A stretch of DNA of 64,000 bases from an uncultured Bacteroidales bacterium. GTDB lineage: Bacteria; Bacteroidota; Bacteroidia; Bacteroidales; FEN-979. The notes under the pieces are model-generated. The model worked only from the letters and a program-made list of their open reading frames with translations, was not told the DNA's origin and searched no databases. Each line of letters begins with the position of its first letter. Position 1 is the stretch's first letter. The DNA is taken from the NCBI GenBank assembly GCA_903903985.1, contig CAIVAT010000022.1, positions 62,001 to 126,000 of the forward strand, read 5' to 3'. Below are positions 25,986 to 34,609 of the stretch, one piece after another. The position numbers and the translations under genes are program-made.

Positions 25986-26513
25986 ATGAAAACGATTCTC
26001 TTGGGTTTGATCCTGGTATTAAGCCAGGCTGGTCTTGTGTTTTCGCAGGATGAAACGACAACCCGGCAAGCGAACAGTGATAACGGCGAGATTAAAACCA
26101 TCTTCAAAAAATCAGATCATCATATAAAAATAGGATATTACCTTGGCCCTGAAGCAGCCTGGACGCAATTCGATGGCAAAAATGTTTTCCTGGGAGGACT
26201 GAGCATGGGCATGATCTTCGACCATTTCTTTTCGGTCGGGTTAGCAGGGTATGGGATCCTGAATTCAAACAAGCTTTGGTACGACTTGGATGGTTCCCTC
26301 GATGCTGCCCGGGGAGCCTATCTTTACGGAGGCTATGGCGGGATAAAATTTGAATTCCGTGTATTGCCGGCCTCTCCGGTCCATCTCAATTTTCCAATCC
26401 TGATTGGTGGCGGAGGACTGGTCTACAATACCTGGACCTGCCACGATCAAAGCGGAGGACTGGTCTACAATACGTGGACCAACCACGATCAAAATTATCA
26501 TGATAACAATTAA
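25986..26513 (+). CDS. Small exported beta-barrel-like protein, probably truncated, with internal 14-residue duplication
   Basis: 175 residues with a signal peptide (MKTILLGLILVLSQAGLVFSQ). Alternating Gly/aromatic strands (KIGYYLGPEAAWTQF, GLSMGMIFDHFFSVGLAGYG, GGYGGIKFEFRVLP, HLNFPILIGGGGLVYNTW) resemble the first half of an outer-membrane beta-barrel. The C-terminal strands expected for a complete barrel and a terminal aromatic are missing. Near the end, 26410-26451 is repeated at 26452-26493 (42 bases each), giving GGLVYNTWTCHDQS then GGLVYNTWTNHDQN. The protein then ends in an Asn/His-rich tail. This looks like a tandem duplication at a truncation point. No function can be assigned. Confidence 0.65.
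   Translation: MKTILLGLILVLSQAGLVFSQDETTTRQANSDNGEIKTIFKKSDHHIKIGYYLGPEAAWTQFDGKNVFLGGLSMGMIFDHFFSVGLAGYGILNSNKLWYDLDGSLDAARGAYLYGGYGGIKFEFRVLPASPVHLNFPILIGGGGLVYNTWTCHDQSGGLVYNTWTNHDQNYHDNN
26410..26493. repeat. Tandem 42-base direct repeat inside the small barrel-like gene
   Basis: Two in-frame 42-base units differ at only a few positions (CCTGGACCTG versus CGTGGACCAA), consistent with a recent slippage or duplication event. Confidence 0.85.
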
Positions 26514-26522
26514 GGAGGAACT

Positions 26523-26562
26523 TTCTCCCCTTCTCTTTCAGGAGAAGGGGTCAGGGGGACCG
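26523..26562. repeat. G/C-rich dispersed hairpin repeat (CTCCCCTTCTC family)
   Basis: CCCCTTCT and AGAAGGGG arms flank CTTTCAGG at the convergent junction of two genes. It is close in sequence to the copy at 5805-5873 and may act as a bidirectional terminator. Confidence 0.6.
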
Positions 26563-26566
26563 GGTA

Positions 26567-28420
26567 TTACAACTTAATCAACTTCAATGTTTCCTTATTG
26601 ACCCCCGTTGTTACCTGAACGAAGTACATGCCGGGACGAAGATCCTGTATCGCTATCGATAGCTTCCTTTCGCCGTGGCAATTCTGTTTTAACATTTTCA
26701 TCCCACTCATGTTGGATATCTCAACGCTGGCCAACCCGTTTGTTTCACTGCCTGTGATTTCAAGGGTAATTAAGTTTACCGCAGGGTTCGGATAGATACG
26801 TAAACTTCCGTTCATCCCGATCTCCGGTACCGATGCCAGGAAACTGCCATTCTGTACCGGGCTGTTCACGAGCGGGTTCGGCGAGTTGGTACAATAAGTA
26901 TTGTTTATGGTAATGGATCCATGCATGTATCCACCGGCATTTACATCTGTTCCGGGGAAATACACAATGTTTTGTCCCGCGATCATTGTGGCGGAACCTC
27001 CGTTGTTTACAGTAAAGTATGCAGATTCTCCTGCAACATAAATGGTTTCTATGGCACTATAGCAATTGATCTCCCCATTGGCAACGACAATATATTGCAG
27101 GCTGTTGGTTAGCGGAATGACATTAATAAAAATCTGGTTGGAGGTAGCGGGGTTCCCCGCTGTGCATGTTTCACTTGAAGTCAGTGTACAGGTAACTGCA
27201 TCGCCATTCAATGGATTATAGGTTAATACAGCGTTGTCGGTACCGGCACTGGTCCCATTCACCATCCAGTGATAAGAAGGTGCTGACCCTCCATTCACCG
27301 GTACAGCGGTCAAAGTAACCGCCCCCCCCTCAGGAACAGGGTTGATATTGGCACTGATGGTTACACTTACTGCAACTTTAGTGGTTGTAGTGATCACGGC
27401 CTCGCCGGTCATCGGGGTGGTACCGCCACCGCTGGTACCACTCACCGTGTAGGTGCCGGCAAGCTGGTCGCCGAAGGTGATCGCAGAGCCTGTTCCCGCA
27501 ACGGTTGGCGCCTGGGCAACAGCATTTTTGTAAAGGGTGTAGGTTACTCCTGATTCTGAGTCCTCAAGTCCTACTGCCAGGCCTGTTCCGCCCTGGCAAT
27601 AAGCGCCGGTTCCGGTAACTGCAAAGGCAGTCGGGGGTGTTGTTGCCGGGTTGACCGTCAGGACGCCTGAAATATTGCTCGTGCCATTCCAGAATCCACC
27701 GTTGAAACCGCCATATACATAGTCTCCGTTACCAAATTGGAATCGGCTTGCATAGTAATATGTTCCGGCGGTGGTGATTGCTGCGCCAAGGTCAGCTTTA
27801 AACTCATCATTATCCCACGATTGCCCGGAGAAGGGTGCTGGCACCCAGTTGCTCCAGGAAACCGGATCGGTATAGCTGGTGCTGTAACCGATCCAGGCCT
27901 GCAGGCCGAAGGTCGGACCGGCTGTGTAGGTTTTATCCTGCATATAGGCCTGTGCATATACATCATAGGAGCCGCCAAGGTCGATGGAACCAGTTCCCGG
28001 CCATTGCAGGTTTGCCCAGTTGATCCACCCGCCCCAGTTATCATTCTGAGTCGTGATATCGGAAACAGTAATCAAGCGGTTTGACCCGCCGGCATATTCG
28101 CCGCCGCCCCAGCCGGCATTTTTAAAATACTTATATTCATAGATTGTCGCATCTAGCGAAAGAGTATAGGTATAGATAAGGGTTGTACCTACCCGTGCCA
28201 TGGCCATGCTGCCTGCTCCACCAGGTTCGATCCAGGTAGCACCCGGAAAGTTGCCAGTCAGGTAAATCACGTCAGAAACAGGGTTGAAACCCTCTGCGGT
28301 AGACATATCAACATTGAAAGTTACAGAAAATCCAACAGGGGGTGCTGCCGGAAAAGTTTTTGCATTCGTGCCACCGATCAGGCCGACGAAGATGATCAAA
28401 AGTAAGAATGATTTTCTCAT
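26567..28420 (-). CDS. Secreted starch-binding-like / Ig-like protein with T9SS type A sorting domain
   Basis: 617 residues with a signal peptide (MRKSFLLLIIFVGLIGGTNA). The N-terminal domain (about 25-130) resembles a starch-binding/CBM20-like fold (VTFNVDMSTAEGFNPVSDVI, YEYKYFKNAGWGGGEYAGGS). It is followed by a beta domain rich in Trp and Gly (about 140-260) and Ig-like repeats with TYTLYKNAVAQ and SGTSGGGTTPMTGEAVITTT. The end is a Por sorting domain (SLRIYPNPAVNLITLEITGS to LKLIKL), marking export by type IX secretion. No catalytic motif is visible, so it is more likely an adhesin or surface glycan-binding protein. An unusually long untranslated leader (~135 bases) is implied if the TATATTTG at 28561-28568 is its promoter. 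Confidence 0.85.
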   Translation of the reverse strand: MRKSFLLLIIFVGLIGGTNAKTFPAAPPVGFSVTFNVDMSTAEGFNPVSDVIYLTGNFPGATWIEPGGAGSMAMARVGTTLIYTYTLSLDATIYEYKYFKNAGWGGGEYAGGSNRLITVSDITTQNDNWGGWINWANLQWPGTGSIDLGGSYDVYAQAYMQDKTYTAGPTFGLQAWIGYSTSYTDPVSWSNWVPAPFSGQSWDNDEFKADLGAAITTAGTYYYASRFQFGNGDYVYGGFNGGFWNGTSNISGVLTVNPATTPPTAFAVTGTGAYCQGGTGLAVGLEDSESGVTYTLYKNAVAQAPTVAGTGSAITFGDQLAGTYTVSGTSGGGTTPMTGEAVITTTTKVAVSVTISANINPVPEGGAVTLTAVPVNGGSAPSYHWMVNGTSAGTDNAVLTYNPLNGDAVTCTLTSSETCTAGNPATSNQIFINVIPLTNSLQYIVVANGEINCYSAIETIYVAGESAYFTVNNGGSATMIAGQNIVYFPGTDVNAGGYMHGSITINNTYCTNSPNPLVNSPVQNGSFLASVPEIGMNGSLRIYPNPAVNLITLEITGSETNGLASVEISNMSGMKMLKQNCHGERKLSIAIQDLRPGMYFVQVTTGVNKETLKLIKL

Positions 28421-28790
28421 GGTTTTCAGTTTAGGGTTTGATTCACTAATAATTATGCAGGATTGTTATGAATTACTAATTTACTATTAAATTTTCAAAC
28501 ACTGCTTTCCTTTTGCCGTCGATTATTTTTTTTATCTGCCTTAACCTAATAAACAGAAAACAAATATAATCCATTTTCATCTCTTTATTATTTAAACGGG
28601 ATACCACCATCTGCTAAATTAATCTTTATTTAATAATTCCACAACATTCAGCGAAACAGCAACAAGTAATTTTGGCACGAAAATGACACCCATTATTGTT
28701 TAAAAAGAATTGATTTTCAACAGGTGTATAAGAGATGCATCTAATATCTTTATTCATGGTAATTTTGTTCCCCCCTCGACGTTCAAATCA
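28421..28790. other. Non-coding spacer between the T9SS gene and the VOC pseudogene
   Basis: AT-rich, 370 bases, no supported gene. It holds a minus-strand TATATTTG (28561-28568) for the T9SS gene and a plus-strand TAATTTTG (28760-28767) for the VOC pseudogene. Confidence 0.6.
28760..28767 (+). promoter_or_regulatory. -7 element upstream of the VOC pseudogene
   Basis: TAATTTTG matches TAnnTTTG and lies 23 bases before the ATG at 28791, so the dead gene still seems to have a promoter. Confidence 0.5.
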
Positions 28791-28989
28791 ATGGCAAAAG
28801 TAAATACATATACATTTCCCCCGCAACACCTGGGAAGCAACCCTGTTTTATAAACCCTTTTTTGGAAGTGAGTTTAGCAGAGGCGGGGTGGCCCGGTGTA
28901 GAAAGGTGACGATGGAGTTGAAGGAGATGTTCCAGGCATATTATGGAACCTGCTTAGATAAATTCGGTGTCCGATGGATGTTCATCTGA
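28791..28989 (+). pseudogene. Remnant of a VOC/PhnB-like (glyoxalase superfamily) gene, frameshifted and internally deleted
   Basis: The first frame reads MAKVNTYTFPP, like the start of PhnB-type VOC proteins. After a frameshift near 28830 the family sequence continues as TWEATLFYKPFFGSEFSRGG, then jumps directly to the family C-terminus: KVTMELKEMFQAYYG followed by CLDKFGVRWMF and a TGA at 28987. Intact members have about 140-160 residues, so some 80-90 residues from the middle are missing. This is a clear pseudogene. The function of the ancestor (VOC enzymes include glyoxalases and resistance proteins) cannot be told. Confidence 0.75.
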
Positions 28990-29179
28990 AGACTGCAAGT
29001 AGCCGCAAGGTGGAAGGTTTTAGATCAGGCAAGGAATGTCCCGGCAGGTTGTGCCTTCCAGGCACCAGGCTCACCGGTGCGGACCAGGAATGTTCCAGGC
29101 AGGGAATACAGGCGTTGCTTCTCATGAAAAAATTACATCGAGGCATTGGTAATGGCATAAAATATCTAATATTCCGCAA
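28990..29179. other. Spacer with no recognised gene
   Basis: 190 bases. A 75-codon frame (28974-29201) crosses it but resembles nothing known to me. The phrases GGAATGTCCCGGCAGG and GGAATGTTCCAGGCAGGG are near repeats, and GATGTTCCAGGCA at 28926 is related. Confidence 0.4.
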
Positions 29180-29665
29180 ATGGAAAACATCAGGTCCTTA
29201 GAAATTAAAGCTGCACTGAAGATCATGAAACCTGTCGGGGAGGTCTATGAAGCGATCATTGATCCCGGAAAAATGTCAAACTATTTCATATCTGAAAGTA
29301 GCGGGAGGATGGAGGAAGGGGAACTGCTCTTCTGGCGGTTCCCTGAATTTGACATGGAATTTCCGGTCCGCGTGGGGAAAATCGTGAAGGATAGATATAT
29401 TTCCTACTACTGGACAAACGATGGGGAGGAATCACTGGTTGAAATGACGCTGGCTGCAACTCCCGACCGATCGACCGTTGTGACCATCACAGAGAAAAGC
29501 AAAAACAATGATGAAGCCGGACTCAGGTGGTTAAAACAAAACACGGAAGGCTGGGCAAACTTCCTTGCATGTCTTAAAGCCTGGCTTGAATATGGAATAA
29601 ACCTGAGAAAAGGCGCTTTTGATTTTCTGAAAAATCAATGTGGAACGGCACGGATATTTCTTTAA
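29180..29665 (+). CDS. SRPBCC (AHSA1-like) domain protein
   Basis: 161 residues. A START/Bet v 1-like fold of the AHSA1 type: IKAALKIMKPVGEVYEAIID (about 8-27), ISYYWTNDGEESLVEMTLAA (about 74-93), and the C-terminal helix GWANFLACLKAWLEYGINLR (about 124-143) with KGAFDF. Members bind hydrophobic ligands in a helix-grip cavity and have no single known role. The end (FLKNQCGTARIFL) is longer than usual and may be a read-through after loss of the original stop, fitting the decayed surroundings. Confidence 0.82.
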   Translation: MENIRSLEIKAALKIMKPVGEVYEAIIDPGKMSNYFISESSGRMEEGELLFWRFPEFDMEFPVRVGKIVKDRYISYYWTNDGEESLVEMTLAATPDRSTVVTITEKSKNNDEAGLRWLKQNTEGWANFLACLKAWLEYGINLRKGAFDFLKNQCGTARIFL

Positions 29666-30095
29666 TTAAGTCTTCCATTTGAGACCCGGGATCTGGATCA
29701 AGCAAATCCATACAGGAGTTTCAGTCACGCCGGCAATCTTTTCAAAAACATATGCTTTCATTGATTGGCTGAATGAAAATCCTATTAATATAATTGTTGC
29801 CTCGTCTTCCGCTGACCCCCGGAATCATTGCGAAGGTACCGGAGAAAATTTTCCAGATTTGTTGGAATAGCATGCGACCAGCATTATCCTGGATTATCCA
29901 ACCATTTTGACATCATCACGGGGAGGATGATGTAAAATCAAAATTAATTCCCTTAAAAATTGTTAATTCAAGCGTGTGAATGATAATTAAATATATCTTT
30001 GTTTGTAATTAGTCTATATTAACACAGTGGGTGCAAAGCTGCATTGGCATTTAACTCCAGTTGACCTGGCCAGGGGAAACTTAAATACTATAGAT
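29666..30095. other. Non-coding spacer before the GNAT gene
   Basis: 430 bases. A short TTG-initiated frame (29679-29870) has no recognisable family. Apart from the promoter at 29994 I see nothing I can name. Confidence 0.5.
29994..30001 (+). promoter_or_regulatory. -7 element for the GNAT gene
   Basis: TATCTTTG matches TAnnTTTG, about 95 bases upstream of the ATG at 30096, implying a leader of roughly 85 bases. A GTG at 30027 in the same frame is possible but would give an atypical N-terminus. Confidence 0.45.
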
Positions 30096-30620
30096 ATGAG
30101 TAAAAATTCCGTTGTTGAAATTCGTGAAGCTGCACTCCCCAATGACATTGATTTTATCCGACAATTGTGGACAGATTATCTGACATGGGGAAACGACAAT
30201 ATGCAAAAGCTTTATGGAGTGCATCCACATAATCCGAAGGAAGCAGTGGAACAAGATGTTAAAATGATTGACAAATTCCTGCCTCCAAATGGACGTCTTA
30301 TGCTTGCATTCATTGATAAAAATGCCTGTGGAATAGGATGCCTGAAAATGATTAATGAAGAAACAGGTGAAATTAAACGAATGTATGTAACCCCATCTTT
30401 CAGAAATATTGGAGCAGGACGAGCTATACTTCAATCCTTACTGGATGCTGCAAAAGAAACAGGTTACAGGAAAGTGCGATTGGATAGCCCAAAGTTTATG
30501 GAAGCTGCTCATTCACTTTACCGAAGTTTTGGTTTTAAAAACATTTCAGCTTATCCGGAGGTTGAAATTCCAGAAGAGTTCAGAAAATATTTATTGTTTA
30601 TGGAATTAGATTTATCTTAA
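30096..30620 (+). CDS. GNAT family N-acetyltransferase
   Basis: 174 residues. The acetyl-CoA-binding core is plain: GCLKMINEETGEIKRMYVTP (about 87-106), then FRNIGAGRAILQSLLDAAKE with the R/Q-x-x-G-x-G/A loop, and YRKVRLDSPKFMEAAHSLYR with GFKNI at the end. The substrate is unknown. Members with EAALPNDIDFIRQLWTDYLT-like N-termini are common in Bacteroidota. The gene is AT-richer than the metabolic operons, like its neighbours. Confidence 0.9.
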   Translation: MSKNSVVEIREAALPNDIDFIRQLWTDYLTWGNDNMQKLYGVHPHNPKEAVEQDVKMIDKFLPPNGRLMLAFIDKNACGIGCLKMINEETGEIKRMYVTPSFRNIGAGRAILQSLLDAAKETGYRKVRLDSPKFMEAAHSLYRSFGFKNISAYPEVEIPEEFRKYLLFMELDLS

Positions 30621-30737
30621 TCCTGAACGACATATTAAGCTGATTGATCGAAAAAGAAGAACGCCAGCATCGAAACAATTAACGGTCAAAAAAAAGGGTA
30701 AGCCGAAAACCTGCCAGAGTAGGCAATAAAAAAATAA

Positions 30738-31257
30738 ATGAAAATGAAAAAAACAATTAATCTTCCACGTCATCTGATCTTGTTGACTACCCTCGCTATC
30801 TTGTTTTGCACGACGCAGAGTTGTTAAGAAGCACCCAAAATATGAAGTGGGGCGGCACTGCAAACGGAGGCTCCTGAGTATTTTCTACTCCGGCCCCGGA
30901 CTTGAAAAGACTTATGGTTACTCCCATGCCGTAAAAATCGGGGATGATCTTAAAATATCCGGAGCAGTAAGCATGGACAGTGTTGGGAATTTAACTGCTG
31001 CCGGCAATATGGATCAGCAAATGAAGAACTGCTATGGCGATTTGGATAAAATTTTAAAGCATTACGGATACACATTCGACGATGTTGTGGCAGAAAACGT
31101 ATATACAACCAATATGGCTGAATTTATCAAAATCTCGGCTTATCGTAATTCTATTTATAAGAAGCAATTCCCCACAGGAACATGGCTCGAAGTAAAAGGC
31201 CTCGCACTTCAAGGACAGTTGATTGAGATAGATATGGAGGCTCATAAGGCGAAGTGA
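30738..31257 (+). pseudogene. RidA-family lipoprotein, broken by two stops and a frameshift
   Basis: The frame from 30738 encodes a lipoprotein signal (LTTLAILFCTTQSC), and the codon directly after the lipobox Cys is TAA (30825-30827). The same frame goes on with a second stop TGA (30843-30845) and reads EAPEYF. After one extra base near 30885 the RidA sequence continues as YSGPGLEKTYGYSHAVKIG, ENVYTTNMAEF, FPTGTWLEVKGLA and IEIDMEAHKAK to the TGA at 31257. RidA proteins deaminate reactive enamines/imines. Exported lipid-anchored forms occur in Bacteroidota. The catalytic half is intact, and a 136-residue frame from GTG 30847 could be translated without the signal, but this start has no support. 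Confidence 0.75.
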
Positions 31258-31352
31258 CCTTTTAAGAATATTTGGGGTCAATTGACACAAACGACATAAG
31301 AGAAAACAGCTAAAAAGTGTTTATTCCATGCTTGGTAACCTTAATACTTAAA

Positions 31353-32720
31353 ATGAAAAAATATATAATATTCTGTTGTTTTATTGCAAGCCTGCAAACG
31401 ACTCTTGCTCAGAACAAAGAGGCAGATATTATGTTAAAGGAATTAAGTAAAGCCTCAACTGACAGTTCCCGTGTAGGACTGATGAATAAAATCCTTTATC
31501 AAACAAACTCCCTTACCCAGCAGGAAAGGATTGACTATTCCAAAAAAATACTTGATTTGGCAAGAAAACATCATGACAGGATTCTTGAATCGGTTATCAC
31601 CGCAGAATTGGGTTATCTTATCTCAATCAATGGCAACAACCTCCTGGGTTCGGAACTGGCATTCAGCGGATTGGAAATAGCGCAACAGCATAAGAACAAA
31701 CAAGCCCTCGGTATTATTTACCAGGATCTGGCTATTTGTTTCAGGAATGACAGGACAAAACGCAAACAGTATCTTTTTAAGGCTTTGCCATATTCTGAAG
31801 CCGCAGGTGATTATTTTAACTTGACTTCTACCCTGCTTACTCTTTCCAAATATTATTCTTCTGTTCAATTCAAGGATTCTGCTTTGTATTACGCACAGCG
31901 GAGTTATGAGCTCTGTTTATCCAAAAACGTGGAAGTAAATTTACCTCATAGCCTTATCCAGTTAGCCAGCGTCCATTATTATGATTTAGGAAATAAAGGA
32001 ATTGCACTGGAGTATATGAAGAAGGCATTGGCTACAAAATATGGCAGGGAAAACCCGGGCGTTTTTGTAATCGTTAACACGACCCTTGCCGGCTTGTTTC
32101 ATGACCAGAAAATGCCGGATTCCGCACTTTATTATAACAATAAGGCCTTCGATAAACTGGGAAAAGCGCCTTTCACATCATATTTAAACGTCTATGGTGT
32201 ATACAAAAAAGTTTATTCAAATATAAACAGCGATAGTACATTAAAATATTATAAACTTTATGAAACTGTTAGAGACAGCATTGAAAAAGTGTCTGATGCA
32301 CAGCAACAGCAATTAGTATCTATAAAAAAAGATTTAGAAATAGAAAAGGCGGCAACACAACGCCAGCAAAATATTCAATATGCATTGATCGCCATGGGAA
32401 TTGTGACATTTATCGCCATGTTTTTCATGTTCAGCCGCAGCATTATTGTTACAGAAAAATGGATATCCTTCTTCGGTATACTTGGTTTGCTGATCGTGTT
32501 TGAGTTTGTCAATCTTTTCATTCATCCGTTTTTAGAAAGGATAACAAGCCACACGCCTATACTGATGCTGCTTGCACTGGTTGCCGTTGCGTCGTTGCTT
32601 ATTCCGTTGCATCACCGCATCGAAAAATGGGTTAAAGAAAAAATGACGGAGAAAAACAAAGTCATTCGATTGGCAAATGCGAAGAAGACGATTGAAAAAC
32701 TGGAAGGAAATAACCATTAA
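31353..32720 (+). CDS. TPR-repeat membrane protein, paralogue 1
   Basis: 455 residues with a signal peptide (MKKYIIFCCFIASLQTTLAQ). Residues about 25-300 are TPR-like helical repeats (SALYYAQRSYELCLSKN, GIALEYMKKALATKYG, SALYYNNKAFDKLG). A short coiled coil (about 305-335) follows, then three hydrophobic segments (about 340-360, 370-390, 405-425) and a basic helical tail. TPR plus coiled coil plus membrane segments is the usual front half of Bacteroidota two-component sensors, but no kinase, LytTR or HTH domain follows. The next gene is a paralogue with the same plan. The in-frame start at 31317 would spoil the signal peptide, so ATG 31353 is used. Confidence 0.85.
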   Translation: MKKYIIFCCFIASLQTTLAQNKEADIMLKELSKASTDSSRVGLMNKILYQTNSLTQQERIDYSKKILDLARKHHDRILESVITAELGYLISINGNNLLGSELAFSGLEIAQQHKNKQALGIIYQDLAICFRNDRTKRKQYLFKALPYSEAAGDYFNLTSTLLTLSKYYSSVQFKDSALYYAQRSYELCLSKNVEVNLPHSLIQLASVHYYDLGNKGIALEYMKKALATKYGRENPGVFVIVNTTLAGLFHDQKMPDSALYYNNKAFDKLGKAPFTSYLNVYGVYKKVYSNINSDSTLKYYKLYETVRDSIEKVSDAQQQQLVSIKKDLEIEKAATQRQQNIQYALIAMGIVTFIAMFFMFSRSIIVTEKWISFFGILGLLIVFEFVNLFIHPFLERITSHTPILMLLALVAVASLLIPLHHRIEKWVKEKMTEKNKVIRLANAKKTIEKLEGNNH

Positions 32721-32730
32721 AAATCCGGAT

Positions 32731-34122
32731 ATGAAAAAGATCCTATACATCATTTTGTTTTATGCAAGTTTGCATTACACCAATGCTCAAACTCCCAACC
32801 TGGACAAACTACTTCAGAAAATTTCTCTGGAGAAAAATGACAGCAGTCGATTTTATCTGGCTTTTAGCGGATTAACCGTCTCTGAAACGAACCCGGTTTT
32901 GGATATGGGAAATGCTGAAATAATTTTAGTCCATGGACAAAAAACCAACGACAGAGTATGTCAGGTCCTCGGGTTAGCGTGTTTAGGCTATGATTACAGG
33001 GCATTTGGGAATACTGCCAGGAGTTTGGAATACAATTTAAAGGCAAAAGTGGTTGCAGAAAATTCAAAAGATGACCGGTTGATTTTTCCTGTCTACAATG
33101 GGCTTGCCACTACTTATTTAGACCTGGGAGATTATCCTAAAGCCATTGCATACAATCTGGCATCACTGGAAAAAGCTGCCCACGTAGAAGTGAACATTTT
33201 TACCATTTTCGCTAATCTGACAATGGGTGAAATATATCTGGCAAAAAACAAAACGGATTCGGCACTGATATACACGCAGAAGGCTTACGAACTAAGTATG
33301 AGCGCAGGGATTAAAGAATATTTAGGCGGAATCTACGGGCAGCTGGGCAGCATTCAGGCCAAACTTCACAATTTCACGCTTGCGTTAAGTTATTTGAATT
33401 TATCGCTGGAAGAAGGATATAAAATCAAATCCCCAAAATACATTAACATTTCTTACACCGCGATCGCGGAATATTATCTGAATGCGAACCAAAAAGATTC
33501 TGCCATAGCTTATTCAAAAAAAGCCATTGCCACTGTTCAAAATTCAGCATTTGAAACCATGGTTATCAAACCCGCAAAATTGCTCACAGATATTTACAGG
33601 AATGTCAACATTGACAGCGCTTTTAAATATTCTGAAATGCATAAAACGGCGAAAGACAGTTTATTCAGCATCAAAGCAATTCAGCAAACCCAATTGATGA
33701 CGTTTGAAGAGGAGGCCCGTCAGCAGGAATTAGGTGTTGTAAAGGCTAAAGAGGGGGAACAACGGAAACAGTATATTCAATATGCCGTGATTGCACTAAG
33801 CATCATTACTTTGATCATTCTGTTTTTAATACTCAGCCGCAGCTTCATCGCCAATACAAAACTGATTGAGTTTTTTGGTGTGATTGCATTATTGATTGTA
33901 TTTGAGTTCCTCAATTTACTGCTGCATCCTTTTTTGGAAAACATAACACATCATACCCCTGTGTTCATGCTGTTGGCGCTGGTTTGTATTGCCTCCTTGC
34001 TGGTGCCGATGCATCATAGGATTGAAAAATGGGCAACGCATCAACTGGTGGAAAAGAATAAACAGGTTCGGCTGGCAGCAGCGAAGAAAACGATTGAAGA
34101 ATTGGAAAACACGAACAAATAG
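32731..34122 (+). CDS. TPR-repeat membrane protein, paralogue 2
   Basis: 463 residues, ATG 11 bases after the previous stop, with a signal peptide (MKKILYIILFYASLHYTNAQ). TPR-like repeats (SALIYTQKAYELSMSAGI, FTLALSYLNLSLEEGYK, SAIAYSKKAIATVQ) are followed by a coiled coil and three membrane segments. The C-terminal halves of the two paralogues are strongly alike (LLIVFEFLNLLLHPFLENIT here, LLIVFEFVNLFIHPFLERIT there; HHRIEKW and AKKTIEELE/AKKTIEKLE in both). The tandem pair arose by duplication and has since diverged in the repeat region. The function is unknown. A signalling-scaffold or ligand-sensing role in the periplasm and inner membrane is inference. Confidence 0.85.
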   Translation: MKKILYIILFYASLHYTNAQTPNLDKLLQKISLEKNDSSRFYLAFSGLTVSETNPVLDMGNAEIILVHGQKTNDRVCQVLGLACLGYDYRAFGNTARSLEYNLKAKVVAENSKDDRLIFPVYNGLATTYLDLGDYPKAIAYNLASLEKAAHVEVNIFTIFANLTMGEIYLAKNKTDSALIYTQKAYELSMSAGIKEYLGGIYGQLGSIQAKLHNFTLALSYLNLSLEEGYKIKSPKYINISYTAIAEYYLNANQKDSAIAYSKKAIATVQNSAFETMVIKPAKLLTDIYRNVNIDSAFKYSEMHKTAKDSLFSIKAIQQTQLMTFEEEARQQELGVVKAKEGEQRKQYIQYAVIALSIITLIILFLILSRSFIANTKLIEFFGVIALLIVFEFLNLLLHPFLENITHHTPVFMLLALVCIASLLVPMHHRIEKWATHQLVEKNKQVRLAAAKKTIEELENTNK

Positions 34123-34142
34123 CCAACCTAAAAAACGAAATT

Positions 34143-34560
34143 ATGAAACACAGTGCCGTGTTCCATAGATTATTGTTCCTGTCTGTAATCACGGCCATTT
34201 GGGGGGCAGGATTTACCAATATGCTACACGCACAAGCAAACCAGGTTGAATCCAATATAAAAATGTTTACGCATGTTTGGGATGAAATTATTAACTAGAG
34301 GAAACTGGACCTTGTAAATGAATCTAACTTTACCAAAAACCCGGTCATGCATGGAGGTGCCGCAGATGTGGTCGGCATTGACAGCGCCCATGCGCATTGA
34401 CAAACCGGTTTTGCTTCGAAACCTGTTCGATCTGGCCTTTCATTTTCCGGCCAGATACTTTCTTATAATAAAATCCCTGGGCCATTGAAAGATGCCGGAA
34501 ATACGACGACCTTGGCACATTACTGACAAGGAATAACCATAGAGGAATTCTTAACAACAC
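34143..34560 (+). pseudogene. Remnant of an exported SnoaL-like (ester cyclase/NTF2 fold) protein
   Basis: The frame opens with a signal peptide (MKHSAVFHRLLFLSVITAIW...MLHAQ) and KMFTHVWDEIIN, then a TAG at 34296-34298. Reading through, RKLDLVNESNFTKNPVMHGG and ADVVGIDSA fit the SnoaL-like pattern (first helix, N-x-hydrophobic, VVGID). Further stops and frameshifts follow and the rest cannot be aligned by eye. The 3' limit is approximate. Confidence 0.55.
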
Positions 34561-34609
34561 CCGTTTCCAACTTGTTTTTTTAACCTGGGAAATCCTCCCC
34601 GGCAATTCG

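Noticed and set aside
28990..29110. Structured RNA suggested by near-repeated GGAATGTYCC segments
   Set aside because: The hairpins are weak, and neighbouring sequence is explained by gene decay.
28974..29201. 75-codon frame as a real gene
   Set aside because: It starts inside the VOC remnant in another frame, overlaps the next gene and resembles no family.
30825..30890. Programmed frameshift or readthrough in the RidA lipoprotein gene
   Set aside because: Two stop codons plus one indel without a slippery sequence fit decay better.
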